A DNA stretch of 64,000 bases from contig ML681994.1 in assembly GCA_007922195.1 (NCBI GenBank), forward strand, positions 48,173,362 to 48,237,361, read 5' to 3'. Source of the DNA: Podocnemis expansa (taxonomy: Eukaryota; Chordata; Testudines; Podocnemididae). The position numbers were made by a program, and so were the translations under genes. Within the stretch, counting starts at the first letter, position 1; the number at the start of each line of letters is the position of its first letter. Shown here one piece after another: positions 22,286 to 33,897 of the stretch. The notes beneath the pieces were generated by a model that was given only the letters and a program-made list of their open reading frames with translations, had not been told where the DNA came from and made no database searches.

Positions 22286-23142
22286 AATCCTCACTTGCTG
22301 ACATTTGAGGATTTAAGTTCATATCTTATTCCTTTAAGCTATCTAAACTCATTCTTTTTACATCAATGCATGTCAGGCAGGGACTGTTCTAGGTTCTCCA
22401 GTTTTAAATCTCTTGCACATTCTCTAAAATCCTCTTTTGATGTTCAGCCATTTGGTCTTTTGCATGTTTTACCTCATTAACACAGAATTTCTGAATCCCC
22501 TGGTGAATAATTAGCTAGAGTAGGAGCCTTAACTTTCATATGTACATTTTTAATTTGACATTTAAATGAACATTGCATTATTGCAGCTCCACTCAAAAAA
22601 TGACATACAATACCAAGGGTGAATTACACAGGAACAAAAAGTACAGAAAGTCAGATTTCGAGGTACACTAAACAAAATTGCTAAGGGAATAAATTTTATT
22701 GCACTGCTCAAAAAGAGGCAGATTAAAAACATGCCCAAAAATAAACCAAAAAAAGGGCAGGGTGCAGGAGCTGTCACAAAAAAAGCAAAACACCTAGCAG
22801 CTAATACCACCAGCTCAGACTGATTCTGGAAGCATTTAAAGTTGCATTGTCACTTGAATGAAAAATCCTTAAATAATTTCTCCAGTGTACTGCACAACAC
22901 CATCACCTCCCTCAACATATTAGCTCAAGCCCAGAGCTTCAGATCATGTTCTAATTTTGGGGGGCGGGGAAGAGGGGGGAGAAGAGAGCACAAGAGTCAG
23001 ACAAAAATGCATCTCATGTGTGTAGCTTGTCTAAGTGTGTATTTGCTTACTTGAATATTCATTTAAATATAGAATTAGTTATCTGCATATGCAAATTCTA
23101 TATTTTAGCCTCTAACATTGTAACTACATAATAGTAATTTCA
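22286..23142. other. unannotated AT-rich sequence
   Basis: No exon or repeat end recognised. A G-rich patch lies at about 22960-22985. Confidence 0.4.
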
Positions 23143-23790
23143 CAATCACAGAATCATAGGCCTGAAAGGGACCTTGAATGAGTCCAGTTCCCTGCACTTA
23201 CGGCAGGCTGCCCCTTTGGAGCTTAAAAAAAAAAAAAAAAAGGAATCCTTGACAGTTGTTTGTCTAATCTGCTCTTAAAACCCTCCAATGGTAGAGATTT
23301 TGCAACCTCCCTAAGCAATTTAGTACAGTGTTTAACCACCCTGACAGTCAAAAAGTTTTTTCTAATGTCCCACTTAAACTGCTCTTGCTGCAATTTAAGC
23401 CCATTGCTTCTTTTCCCATTCTCACAGATTAGGAGAACAATATTTCTCCTTCCTCCTACTAACAATATTTTATGTGCTTGAAAAAAGTGTTACATCCCCT
23501 CTCAGTCTTCTCTTCACTAGATTAAACAAACCCAAAGTTATTTGTTTCTTCAATCTTCCTTCACAAATCATGTTTTCTAGACCTTTGATCATTTTTATTT
23601 GGATTTTCTCCAATTTGTCAGCAGTTTCCTGAAATGTGGTGCTGAGATTTGGACATGATACTCCTGTTGGGGACAATGTGGAGTAGAGTGGCAGAATTAC
23701 TTCTCATGTCTTGTTTACAACACTCCTCCTAAGATATCCCAGAATGATGTTTGCTTTTTCTGCAACAGCGTTACAATGTTGACTCACTGA
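23143..23790 (-). mobile_element. CR1 LINE 3' fragment
   Basis: The block begins ACAGAATCATAGGCCTGAAA, the inverse of a CR1 3' terminus. It is followed by GGGACCTTGAATGAGTCCAG and GCAGGCTGCCCC. Further in come TTTAACCACCCTGACAGTCA and CATCCCCTCTCAGTCTTCTC, the standard 3' UTR order. An A run at 23223-23240 interrupts it. No coding part is kept. Confidence 0.85.
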
Positions 23791-24707
23791 TTGATTGCAC
23801 ATTTACAATGCACAGTTCTTAACTAAGTGCTTTATAAATGTCAACTATACTGAACACTAGGTGACTATTAGTCTCATCACACAAAAACATAAATTTAAGA
23901 AGAGCAGTTAAGTAATTTTCCCAGGACCACAGAGCAACTCACCATTAGAACACAAGAGTTGCTGACTCCCAGTCTTGTGTTCAGTCCATCTAATCCACAC
24001 TGCCTCTCACGCACTCTGTGTAAGGAAATATTGCAACAACACACATACCATAGTATGACAAATGTTAAATATTTAAAGGTGACTCCTATATGCCATCAAA
24101 AGAAGGTGCCCCACCAGTGCAAATCTAAAGTCCAGGCTCAAGCATATGTTCACTACCACCTTGCAAAATCTTACTGTTTTGCTTAATTATGGTTATGTAG
24201 TCAACACCATCACAACTAGAGATTTGCAATACAATAAAGCCACCTTCAGGTGCTCCTCCTCCCATCCCATAGCATCTCTTTTCCCAGAAGATCGTGTGAT
24301 GTATCCACTTTATAATGACATCTTCTGTGAAGGGTATGGCACACTAATCAACAACTCCCACTGCACCCAGTCCAATGTTTTTGGCTCTGTTGCCTTCTGG
24401 TACCTTCAGAGAAAGATTGACCCTTCAATGTCATTTGGAGGAGGGGGAGTCACTCGCTAGGTCTCCTGATTTGCTAATCTGGGAAAGGTTTTCTGGGAGG
24501 GAAGCTGGCACTTCCTGCAGACTTAGCCCCCCAGTCCACCTGCATGTAGTTAGGGAAACCCCAGGGGACACTGGGGCAATACCTCTCAGGCCCCAGACTC
24601 AGGTTAGCCAGAGGCTCTACCATGTTTCTTCAGTCAATATACAAGAAGCTTTTCTAAAAATAATGGGCAGGTCTCTTTGAAGACAGAGGGAGTAACTGTT
24701 GATTCAA
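23791..24707. other. unannotated sequence
   Basis: About 0.9 kb between CR1 remains and the next DNA transposon. No exon recognised. Confidence 0.4.
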
Positions 24708-24936
24708 CAGTGGTTAAAGTAAGATGGAATGCCCCAGGATGCAGTTCTGGGGCACACAAATTTGAGGGACCAGAGATCCAGGCCCCCCAAAAATAGAAAA
24801 GCCAAGTGGAACTTATGTTCCACCCTGCCCTTGCCTGGGAGCTGCGGACAGGCTGGGGGAGTTTTCAGATCTCCTACCCTGAGGGAGGGGCAAAAGGGAG
24901 GATTTCATGGCCCATCAAGTTACACTTTAACGACTG
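24708..24936. mobile_element. DNA transposon, CAGTGGTTAAAGTA family, short copy
   Basis: Termini CAGTGGTTAAAGTAAG and the inverse of CAGTCGTTAAAGTG. It shares its head and tail with 1983-2926 but lacks that element's G-rich core. ctgttga occurs near both ends, but the spacing is irregular, so the TSD is uncertain. Confidence 0.65.
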
Positions 24937-26593
24937 CTGTTGAACACTCAGTGAAGATCTCAAGAACGCCCACAATCCATATGTGTGGAGACATTTTCAG
25001 AAAGGAAGTATGATGTAATTGAAACAACAGACATGGTGGGAAAGCTTGCATGACTGGAGAGCTGCCATGGATGGGTATAAATGGTTCAGGAAGGACGGAG
25101 GGAAGAAGAGGTAGAGGTGTAATGCTATATGTAAAAGAGCTGTATGACTGCTTGGAGCTCCACTATGGAAGTGGAAACAAGCTGATTGAAAGTCTATGGG
25201 TTAAGTTTAGAGGGGAGAAGCAACAAGGGGAATGTCATGGTGGGTGTCTGCTACAGATCACCAGATAGTGGATGAAGCATTTTATGGACAACTAGTAGAA
25301 GTTTCCAGATCACAGGCCCTGGTTTTAATGAGAGATTTCAGTTATCCTGACATCTTCTGGGAGGGCAATACAGCAGTGCACAGGCAATCCAGGAAGTTTT
25401 TGGAGATCATTGAAGACAACTTCCTAGTACAAATGCTGGAGAAACCAACCAGAGGCCTTGCACCTCTCGATCTGATGCTCACAAACAGAGAAGAGTTGGT
25501 TGGGGAAGTAAAAGTGAATGGCAACCTGGGCTACAGTGACCATGAGATGGTAGAGTTCAGAATCCTGATCAAAGGAAGAAAGGAAAAAAGCAAAACGTAA
25601 ACCCCGGACTTCAGAAAAGCAGATTTTGGCTCCCTCATGGAACTGTTGGGCAGGATTCCCTGGGAGGTTGATCTGAAGGGGAAAGGTGTCCAAGAGAGCT
25701 GGCTGTAGTTTAAAGAAACCCTGCTAAGAGCACAGGAAAATACCATACTGATGTGCAGAAAGAACAGCAAATGTGGAAGGCACCCAGCATGGCTTATCAG
25801 AGAATGCTGCGGTGAGCTGAAACATAAAAGGGAAGCTTATAAGAAGTGGAAGCTTCGACAGATGACTAAGGAGGCATATAAAGATATTGCTCGGTGTGCA
25901 GGGCTAAAATCAGAAAGGCCAAAGGGCAGTTGGAGTTGAAACTAGCAAGGGATGTGAAAGATAATAGGAAGGGGTTCTACAAGTACGTCAGCAACAAGAG
26001 GAGGATCACGGATGGTGTAGGTCCCTTACTGAATGGGGCAGATATTCTCATGGTGGATGATGCAGAAAAGGCTGAAGTACTCAATGCATTTTTTTTTACT
26101 TCAGTCTTCACAGGCAGGGTCAGCTCCCAGTCTACTGCAGCACTGGGTAATGTAGAATGGAGAGAAGGAGAGCAGCCCACGGTGATGGAAGGTCAGGTTA
26201 GGGACTACTTAAAGAAGTTGGATGTGCACAAGTCTATGAGACTGGATGAACTGTATTCGAGGGTGCTGAGGAAGTTGGCCAATGTGATTGCAGAGATGCT
26301 GGCCATTATCTTTGAAAACTCATGGCAAATGGGGGAGGTCCCAGAGGATTGGAAGAAGGCCAATATAATACCTATCTTAAAGAAAGAGAAAAACGAGGAT
26401 CTGGGGAACTACAGACAGTCAGCCTCACCTCAATCCCTGGAAAAATCATGGAGCAGGCCCTCAAAGAATCCATCCTAAAACACTTGGAGGAAAACAGTGA
26501 TCAGGAGCAGTCAGCATGGATTTAACAAGGACAAATCATACCTGACCAACCTGATTGCCCTCTACGATGAGACAATTGGACTTATGGATACAG

Positions 26594-27110
26594 GACTAGG
26601 GAGAAGAAGAGAGGCCCTTGGTGACAGAAGGTCAGGTTAGGNNNNNNNNNNNNNNNNNNNNNNNNNNNNNNNNNNNNNNNNNNNNNNNNNNNNNNNNNNN
26701 NNNNNNNNNNNNNNNNNNNNNNNNNNNNNNNNNNNNNNNNNNNNNNNNNNNNNNNNNNNNNNNNNNNNNNNNNNNNNNNNNNNNNNNNNNNNNNNNNNNN
26801 NNNNNNNNNNNNNNNNNNNNNNNNNNNNNNNNNNNNNNNNNNNNNNNNNNNNNNNNNNNNNNNNNNNNNNNNNNNNNNNNNNNNNNNNNNNNNNNNNNNN
26901 NNNNNNNNNNNNNNNNNNNNNNNNNNNNNNNNNNNNNNNNNNNNNNNNNNNNNNNNNNNNNNNNNNNNNNNNNNNNNNNNNNNNNNNNNNNNNNNNNNNN
27001 NNNNNNNNNNNNNNNNNNNNNNNNNNNNNNNNNNNNNNNNNTTTGGCAGGAGGTTGGACTAGATGACCTCGTGGGGTCCCTTCCAACCTTATGTTTCTAT
27101 GATTCTATGA
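26594..27110 (+). mobile_element. CR1 copy nested in the larger CR1, spanning a gap
   Basis: At about 26600 the outer CR1 frame (LTNLIALYDETIG) is followed by sequence repeating an upstream CR1 segment: GACAGAAGGTCAGGTTAGG matches TGATGGAAGGTCAGGTTAGG at 26183. After the gap comes a complete CR1 3' terminus, GGAGGTTGGACTAGATGACC..TATGATTCTATGA. The outer element then resumes with TTGATGTGATATACC, and its RT frame continues (VIYLDFSKAFDTV). Orientation is the same as the host copy. Confidence 0.78.
26642..27041. other. assembly gap, 400 N
   Basis: Exactly 400 N, inside the nested CR1 copy. Same length as the gap at 13156-13555, so the number is probably a fixed placeholder. Confidence 0.97.
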
Positions 27111-27915
27111 CTAGCTGTTGATGTGATATACCTTGACTTTAGCAAGGCTTTTGATACAGTTTCCCTCAGCATTCTCATCAGAAAGTTAAGGAGGTATGGG
27201 GTGGATGAGTGGACCGTAAGGTGGATAGAAAACTGGCTAGATCAGCAGATAGAGTGGGTAGGAATCAATGGCTCAATGTCTAATTGGCAACCAGTAATGA
27301 GTGGAGTGCCCAGGGACTGGTCCTGGGGACAGTTCTGTTCAACATCTTCATTAATGATCTTGATGATGGGATAGACTGCATGCTCGCTGGTGAGGCTGCA
27401 TCTGGAATACTGTGTCCAGTTTTGGGCTCCCCACTACAAAAAAAGATGTGGACAAATTAGAAAGAGTCCAGTGGAGGACAACAAAAATGATTAGGGGGCT
27501 GGGGCACATGACTTATGAAGAGAGACTGAAGGAACTACGGTTATTTAGCCTGCAGAAGAGAACACAGGGGGGATTTGATAGCAACCTTCAACTACTTGAA
27601 GGCATGCTGCAGAGAGGAGAGAGGTAAGCTGTTCTAAGTAGTAACAGAGGATAGAACAAGGAGCAATGGTTTCAAGTTGCAGCTGGGGAGGTCAAGGTTG
27701 GATATTAGGAAAAACTTTCTCACTAGGAAAGCGCTGAAGCATTGGAATGGGTTGCCTACGGAGGTGGTAGAATCTCCGTCTTTGGAGACATTTAAGGTCC
27801 AGTTAGACAATACCTTAGTTTGGATAATTTAGTAAGAGTGGTCCTGCTTTTAGCAGGGGGTTGGACAAGATAGCCTCACGAGGTCCCTTTGAACCCTATG
27901 ATTCTATGATTCTAT

Positions 27916-28605
27916 TCTGGATGGGAATATGGTCAAGAAGGGTTTTGCATCCTTTTGACAAACCCAGTCTAAACACTGGTTCCCAGTGAAACCCAGCTCC
28001 ATTGATATTTGATTTCTTTGCAAACCGCCTGCACAACCAGAGCTCAATGTATAATAATTCTAGAGCAAAACTGAATTGCAACAACTTCAGCACATACAGG
28101 TGAGAATAATATAAGTAGGATTTTGTATCTTGAGAAATGTGGATTAGTGCAACAAACTAGAGTTGTGTAAAATTTAACAGCTTGGATTTACTTTTAGAGA
28201 TAACAATTACATTTGATCATAGTGATTGACAAAGTTGTTAATGATGATGTTAAAAAGAAAGAGGTTTTCTACCTCCTTCCAATTAAAATCTCTAAAGAAT
28301 AATTCCAGTTGCTTACAGAGAATGCATGTTGCCATGGTAACTGCTACAAGTCAAGAATGATTTTTCTTTTAGTTGTGGTGGCTGCATCTTTTGTACACAA
28401 CCAATAAATTGCTTCTTCACATTTCAGTCCCAGCCCTGGAATTACCTGATTCAAGCACTCTAATGACAAGCCTGATACAGTGACTGAAGTATCAAAGTAC
28501 TGACTGAGCACAACTGTGTCATTTTGTTCCCCAGTAAAAAGCCTTCTTCAGCTGGAAAGTATTGATATCAGGAGTGTTACCCGGTTCCTTGACAGAGCAT
28601 ATTTG
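27916..28605. other. unannotated AT-rich sequence
   Basis: No exon or repeat recognised. Confidence 0.4.
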
Positions 28606-29157
28606 CAGGGCCGGAATAATGCAGGGGCCATAGGGACTGAGACCCCATGCCCCAGCCTAAAGACTCCTGCCTGATTTGACCCTCTGCCACCCGACTCCAT
28701 GCTGGCTCGGCTTGGAGGATCACTGTGACAGCCTCTGCCCTATGGGAGCTGGAGGGGGCCAGGGCCCTAGGGGCTGAGGCTGCGCTCTGCACTCCCACCC
28801 TGCTGTCGTATGGTCCACCCCCAAAGGCAGGGTGGGTAGGTGTCTGCCTGCTCCACATGGAGAGCTGGGGTTAATCGGCATGTGGTGCAGCCTTCCAGCA
28901 CCCATGGCCCTGTGGGACTGCACCGCAGGCTGCACCACATGCCAGCCAGCCCCACCCCAGTGGCTGTGTGACTGGAACAGGGCTGGGGTGGGAGAGCTCT
29001 CTAGTCCCAGGGCCTCCCCCCCACCAGTGACAGCCTGTTTGCAGACCACATGATGGGGGCCAGGGCTCCAGGGGGTCCCCACAGTGGGAGGTGGGGCCAC
29101 AAACCATGAGGGTAGTACAGGGTAGGCTGGGGCTCCACAGCCAGTTAATTGGCTCTG
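28606..29157. mobile_element. GC-rich hAT-like element (552 bp)
   Basis: It starts CAGGGCCGGAATAATG and ends CAGTTAATTGGCTCTG (inverse CAGAGCCAATTAACTG). Flanks catatttg (28598-28605) and tttatttg (29158-29165) agree at 6 of 8. Its GC-rich body stands out sharply from the AT-rich flanks. Overlapping ORFs on both strands are compositional artefacts. Confidence 0.62.
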
Positions 29158-29911
29158 TTTATTTGAAATATTTAATGAACATTCCTGATATTATTCAGGC
29201 AGCCTAAATTTGATTCAACCTGGAGGGGAAGCTCTTACTGCAGAAACCAAGTAGGAAGAGAAGCTGTGCGAAAGTACCCTTTCTCCAAAGCCAGTACTAT
29301 GGAAGGTAGTCAGAGCTGCTGTGTTCCTCCAGTTACTCCCTTTGTCACCAGCCAGGATTTAGGTAGGCAGGACAAATGGTCACAGCAAGAGTCAGGAACC
29401 AGCCGTCAGCGATGGAGAAAGAGTCAGGAGTAAAGCCAGGGGTCAGGACCAGAGTCAGGCCAGAGGGTCAAGATCCAGCCAAGCATCAGAGGCAACATCA
29501 GAAGCAAGGAGAGGGATGTCAAACCACAGATCTGAAATAAGACAGGATTCAGAAGAAGGTAGAGTCCAATGCAGCAGCATTCAGGGATTTATCTAGTTTC
29601 TCAGACAACTTTCTATGCCTCCTACTGGCTTAGATAGTGAGTCTGAGGCAATCAGAGAAGCCAGACAATGTTTACTCCAGTAGAAAGCTTTGTGATCGTG
29701 CCTATGATAAATTAGGGTCCACCAGCCCACACACCCTACTAGCCCCAACAAGCTGCTGTGTCTGTGGTCTGAGAATGACCTGTGGAAGGTGGCTTGAGAC
29801 CCATGATCCCTGAGTCTTACTTTAAGCTTTTTATGCAGAGATCTTAGAGAATGTGGGGATGCCAATGTTATTCTCTGAACAGTTCACTCCCCTATGCTGA
29901 AACTTCTAGCA
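29158..29911. other. sequence with degenerate GTCAGG tandem motif
   Basis: Between about 29385 and 29470 the words GAGTCAGG, GGGTCAGG and GAGTCAGGCC recur every 15-25 bp. This kind of degenerate repeat is common in reptile LTR elements, but I cannot define LTR ends here. The rest is unannotated. Confidence 0.35.
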
Positions 29912-30091
29912 CAGTGGTTCCAAATCAGTGTGTGCCACAGAATTTTTTTGAAAAACTACTCAAAAAGCTCTGGATTGGCCCATTGGCTCATAAATATTCA
30001 TGAATTCATTTGGAAACTATATGGTGGTGTGCCTCAAATTAATTAAAGGTAGCAAGGTGTGCCACAGCAGAGAAAATGTTGGGAACTACTG
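29912..30091. mobile_element. non-autonomous hAT element (180 bp)
   Basis: It starts CAGTGGTTCCAAATC and ends GGGAACTACTG. Flanks ttctagca (29904-29911) and ctctagca (30092-30099) agree at 7 of 8. Paired GTGTGCCACAG and GGTGTGCCACAG words near the two ends are in direct orientation. Confidence 0.86.
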
Positions 30092-30206
30092 CTCTAGCAC
30101 TCCCATTTGCTATAATCATGCTGTCTTTTTTTTCCCTCTGCTCTTTCTACCTCCTCCTGAAAGAGAGCACATGCACAGGGACCTGCAGTTCTGCTAAGTG
30201 AAAGAG

Positions 30207-30492
30207 AAAACAAACAAAGAGTCCTGTGGCACTTAAAGACTAACAAATATATTTATTGCATGCACTTTCATGGGGGAAAATCCCACTTCAGACGCTTTGA
30301 AGATGGGGGACTTGCACCCCCCCTGCATTTATTTCCTTCCATCTGTAAGTTCCTCCATCTTCAAAGCGTCTGACAAAGTGGGATTTTCTCCCACGAAAGC
30401 TCATGCAATAAATATATTTGTTTAGTCTTTAAGTGCCACAGGACTCCTTGTTTGTTTTACTGAACTAGACCAAGATGGCTGCCCCTTTGGAT
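30207..30492. mobile_element. Penelope-like fold-back with 13-bp TSD
   Basis: Arms at about 30211-30309 and 30352-30454 are inverted copies of one 3' end (CAAACAAAGAGTCCTGTGGC against ..AGGACTCCTTGTTTG). The right copy adds the terminal ACTGAACTAGACCAAGATGG segment. The exact 13-mer ctaagtgaaagag flanks the whole structure at 30194-30206 and 30493-30505, so the fold-back behaves as one insertion. Confidence 0.93.
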
Positions 30493-32253
30493 CTAAGTGA
30501 AAGAGGTTTCTCCCTGCTCCTCTCTTCCTCATCTTCTTACTGCTGGAATAGGGGTACAAAGTGCTCACCACTGTCCCGCCTGAGTATGAGGGTATAGATC
30601 TTCATGCTTTCTGCCTTCCGTCAAGAGTGTCTCTTTCCTATCCTGATTTACTCATTTTTAGTTTGTTGAAGTGTCTCTTTTTTCTTTTTATTTGAGAAAA
30701 GGAAATACAATGAAAAAAATCTGCATCGTATGCTAACTTTACAATTGAGCATTGAAATGCACAGATCAGATGAAGGCATTCACAGCTATGGTTTCCACTG
30801 TAAATCAGCAAGCTACGTAGTAAGGCATTAATACTTAATGGCACATACTAGTTTACAAAGTAAGGTGTGAGAATCATGGTTGCTATGGTAAGCATCACTT
30901 TGAATGTCCCGACTTTTTTGCATTTTAATTCTCAGCTGTGACTTTAGATTAGCTCATCTTTCTTCATCAATCTTCATGAAATTTAAATGAAATGTCATTT
31001 CTAACCTGCTTTGGTCTGACATTTGAAATGTTCTCATTTTAAGCATATGTATGTACACCTGAACATTCAAGCATTTCTCTTGTTGAACGAGTATTGAGTG
31101 GAGCACAGAGCTAAATGCAAAAGATGAGTGCTAAGCTGGTGATTTGACTAATCAGGTGCGACCATAAATATAGAACAGCTATGATTTCAGAACTGCATTA
31201 ACACTCTTTTGCACTTCATACATCAAACATAAACAATACGCACAGATGGCACTCAGTGTCTTGGATTCGAATAACCTTACTGTTAACCTGAATGTCAATG
31301 TTTATCAAAAGCATGACCAGCTTTACCACTGATCTTACAAATCACAGTTAGACAACCTATCAAAAATATATGCACTGTTAATAAAACTCATATTCACTCC
31401 CCCATAAAAGGGACTGTGGGCTTGTTTCCTCTTCATATTCAATTCGTATGTCCAATATTAATTGGACAGTATTGACAGAATATGAATGCAATCAACTGGG
31501 ATTTTAAAAAATCCCCATGTAATATGAAAGTAAACTATAGGATGCTTTTATCCAATATTCCTTAAATTGGTGAAACCTTAGTTTGCTGCTGCTGAAGAAA
31601 TCAATTAACTGCTCGGACAGCTATAAGGGAAGATACAGTACAGAATTAAGATAACAAATCCAGGACAAAGACTTTCACAAAAATTGTCTGCAGAATGCTA
31701 TTTTATAACAGATCTTGACTTGATGTAATGCTAGCAACATATACCGTAGTAGCTCAGGCTCCATCATATAGAGTTGCTATATAAGAAAGAATACAACTGA
31801 CAGTGAATGCTACCATACGGCACAACTTTGGCATCATAGAGGGGGCATGACCTTTTCTAAAGAACAAAATGAAAATTAACAGCTGGGAATTTACTTTGTC
31901 AGAAAGTAAACAGTGCAAGTTGCACTATTTTCCCAATCACCAAGGCCCAGCTTTACAAAAGTATGCCCCTAAATCCTGTCCTTTCCCTTGGGAAAAGAGC
32001 TCACTACCATGTAACAGCAATTCTTATCAAGCCTGACCAACTCCCTAAACCTAACACATAGCTGTTAGGGTAATTATCCATACAAAATATAGTGCAGAGA
32101 ATCAAATGAAAATTTATGTTCTGTCAATCATCATAAACATTGCATGATGTACAAGTCATATGCCTTTACTAAAAATATGTTCAAAAGCATCTAACAATTC
32201 AGCAAGAACAACACTTCCCAGGCAAAGGAATATTGACTTACCTGTCTGCCTAA
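30493..32253. other. unannotated AT-rich sequence
   Basis: About 1.7 kb with no exon, RNA gene or repeat end that I recognise. Confidence 0.4.
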
Positions 32254-32465
32254 TTTCAAAAGGGGTAGCTGTGTTAATCTAGTTCAGCAAAATAAGCAAG
32301 GAGTCCTGTGACACTTAAAAACCTAACAAATTTATTTATTGCATGAGCTATCATGGGAGAAAATCCCACTTGTGGGATTTCCCACTTCTGGGATTTTCTC
32401 CCATGAAAGTTCATGTGATAAATAAATTTGCTAGTCTTTAATTACCACAGGACTCCTTGCTTATT
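32254..32465. mobile_element. Penelope-like fold-back with 12-bp TSD
   Basis: The left arm (about 32291-32369) reads AATAAGCAAGGAGTCCTGTG; the right arm (about 32390-32465) is its inverse, ending AGGACTCCTTGCTTATT. The left copy also keeps the terminal segment GGGGTAGCTGTGTTAATCTA in inverse order. The 12-mer ctgtctgcctaa flanks the unit at 32242-32253 and 32466-32477, a perfect duplication. Confidence 0.93.
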
Positions 32466-32682
32466 CTGTCTGCCTAAGTCCCTGTTGAGAATCAAATATC
32501 CTGACACCAATAGTTAACAGAATAAAAAACAATGTAATGTCAGCTCACTAGCACACAAAACAGTAGAGGAGAACAACTTTACTTGGTGATGCAGTCCAGA
32601 ATAATATATTTATTAAAAAAGAGAAGAGAACCCCTGGATTAAAAAAGAGGAGAGAACCCCTCTATCATTGTTTAGTTCAGGG

Positions 32683-32951
32683 TAGGGTTACCAGATGTCA
32701 GGCAAAAGGAGGACATGTCCTCCTTTTTACCTTCATGTCCTCCACCTGGCAGGCATTTTAAAAACACATGATTTTGTCTGTCTTTTTACTTAAGAGGGGT
32801 TAAAGTATGCTGGAATGCCCCAGAACACCCTGTTTTTAGCAGGAAGAGTTCCAGGGCCCCCTAAAGACAGAAGAATATTACATTAACCCTACATTTTCTC
32901 CACGTGTCCTCCAATGTCCTCCTTTCCATGCTTTGGTATCTGGTAACCCTA
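32683..32951. mobile_element. MITE, GGTTACCAGAT family, copy 2
   Basis: Termini TAGGGTTACCAGATGTC and GGTATCTGGTAACCCTA are long inverted repeats. Flanks gttcaggg and gtttgggg agree at 6 of 8. It aligns end to end with 17414-17675. Confidence 0.87.
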
Positions 32952-33473
32952 GTTTGGGGGAAGAAGAGGCTTGTGCTCTTTGCATCTTTGAATGTTGGAT
33001 CTCTTGCCATGGGGGTGTGCGACACTGTAAGGTTTCCGTATGTTAAAAGAAGAAAAAAAAAAAAACACCTCAGCCAAGGACTGAGTTAAATTTTAGTCAC
33101 TAGGAAGCACCATTGTACATGTTTTTATTTGTAACCATTTTCTTTTTCCATTATCTTTGTTCAGTATCACTTAAATCTTAGTTCTTCCTTAATAAAATTG
33201 TTCTTGTTTAAATCCTAGCACCGTTGAACTGAAGTGAGATATTTGCCCTCTGCAAAGTTGATAGGCTGGTGTGTATTCTATAGACAGAGAGATAGTAGAC
33301 TTGGTCATTTATGTGAGAGCAGTGGCTGGCTTGTTGCTGGGAGACACCCTGGAGAGTCTGGGAATTGAAGCATACTGACGATTAACCTAGAAGGCAAAGT
33401 TAAGACTGGCAGAATCCTGAGGACTCTGTGGGGCTGATTAACAAAACTGGAGTGACAGGGAGTTGTCACTCAG
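32952..33473. other. unannotated sequence with short A tract
   Basis: No exon recognised. An A-rich run lies at about 33049-33066. Confidence 0.4.
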
Positions 33474-33667
33474 TGTATGTCTACACAGCAATAATAAACC
33501 TACTGCACTGAGTCTCAGAGCCAGGTCAGGAGCTCAGACTATGGAACTAAAAATCACAGTGGAATCAGGCTGAAGCCTGGATTCATCCCTTGCAAACCAA
33601 GCCCAAGTCAGCTGACCTGGGCCAGCTGTGGCCATACCACAGGTCTCTACTGCAGCACAGAGATACC
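33474..33667. mobile_element. MITE with GTATGTCTACAC-type ends
   Basis: Left end TGTATGTCTACACAGCAATA; the right end is the inverse of GGTATCTCTGTGCTGCAGTA. The interior contains CACTGAGTCTCAGAGCC and paired CAGCTGACCTGGGCCAGCTG, a palindromic core. Five-base flanks ctcag and cttag are similar. It is non-coding. Confidence 0.6.
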
Positions 33668-33751
33668 CTTAGTTCAGCAGGAATCCCCCTAAGTCAGTTG
33701 GATTAAGTGCCTGCCAAATGCCACAAAAAACAACCCAATACAAGGTAGGGA

Positions 33752-33897
33752 TTATGTTCAGCTCAGCAGTGGTTAGGGCAACTCTTCCAGCATGTAGGAG
33801 ACCCTGGTTTAATTCCAGCCTTTGCCTGGTGAGCAGAAGGGATCTGGACAGGGGTCTCACAGCCAGGTACCCAAACCACTTGGCTATAGAGTTTTTC
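33752..33897. repeat. tRNA-like fold-back repeat
   Basis: The left half resembles a tRNA gene body: a box-A-like AGTGGTTAGGGCAA and a box-B-like GGTTTAATTCC spaced about 35 bases apart. The right half (GGTCTCACAGCCAGGTACC, then AACCACTTGGCTATAGAG) is a diverged inverse of the same sequence. It may be a tRNA-derived SINE pair or a MITE that captured a tRNA-like end. I do not call a functional tRNA because the cloverleaf is not intact. Confidence 0.45.

Larger units (their letters stand above)
24985..27915 (+). pseudogene. CR1 LINE, long 5'-truncated copy with EN and RT remnants
   Basis: CR1 copies its RNA into DNA with an apurinic-type endonuclease (EN) and a reverse transcriptase (RT). EN remnants: GVMLYVKELYDCLEL and [15 protein letters not shown] near 25100-25220, then [17 protein letters not shown] and [10 protein letters not shown] (the SDH catalytic motif near 25535-25560). 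Linker and RT N-terminus: RKGFYKYVSNKRR, VPEDWKKANIIPILKKEKNE. The RT palm block with catalytic Asp, YLDFSKAFDTVS, lies near 27130-27165. The expected YADD block is missing: an internal deletion near 27375 joins the palm to the 3' UTR. Several frameshifts and stops break the frame. The 3' end is GGTTGGACAAGATAGCC..TATGATTCTATGATTCTAT near 27865-27915. A second CR1 and an assembly gap interrupt it at about 26594-27110. Confidence 0.88.

Noticed and set aside
26618..27121. Open frames across the second gap
   Set aside because: Same artefact: N bases inside a CR1 copy.
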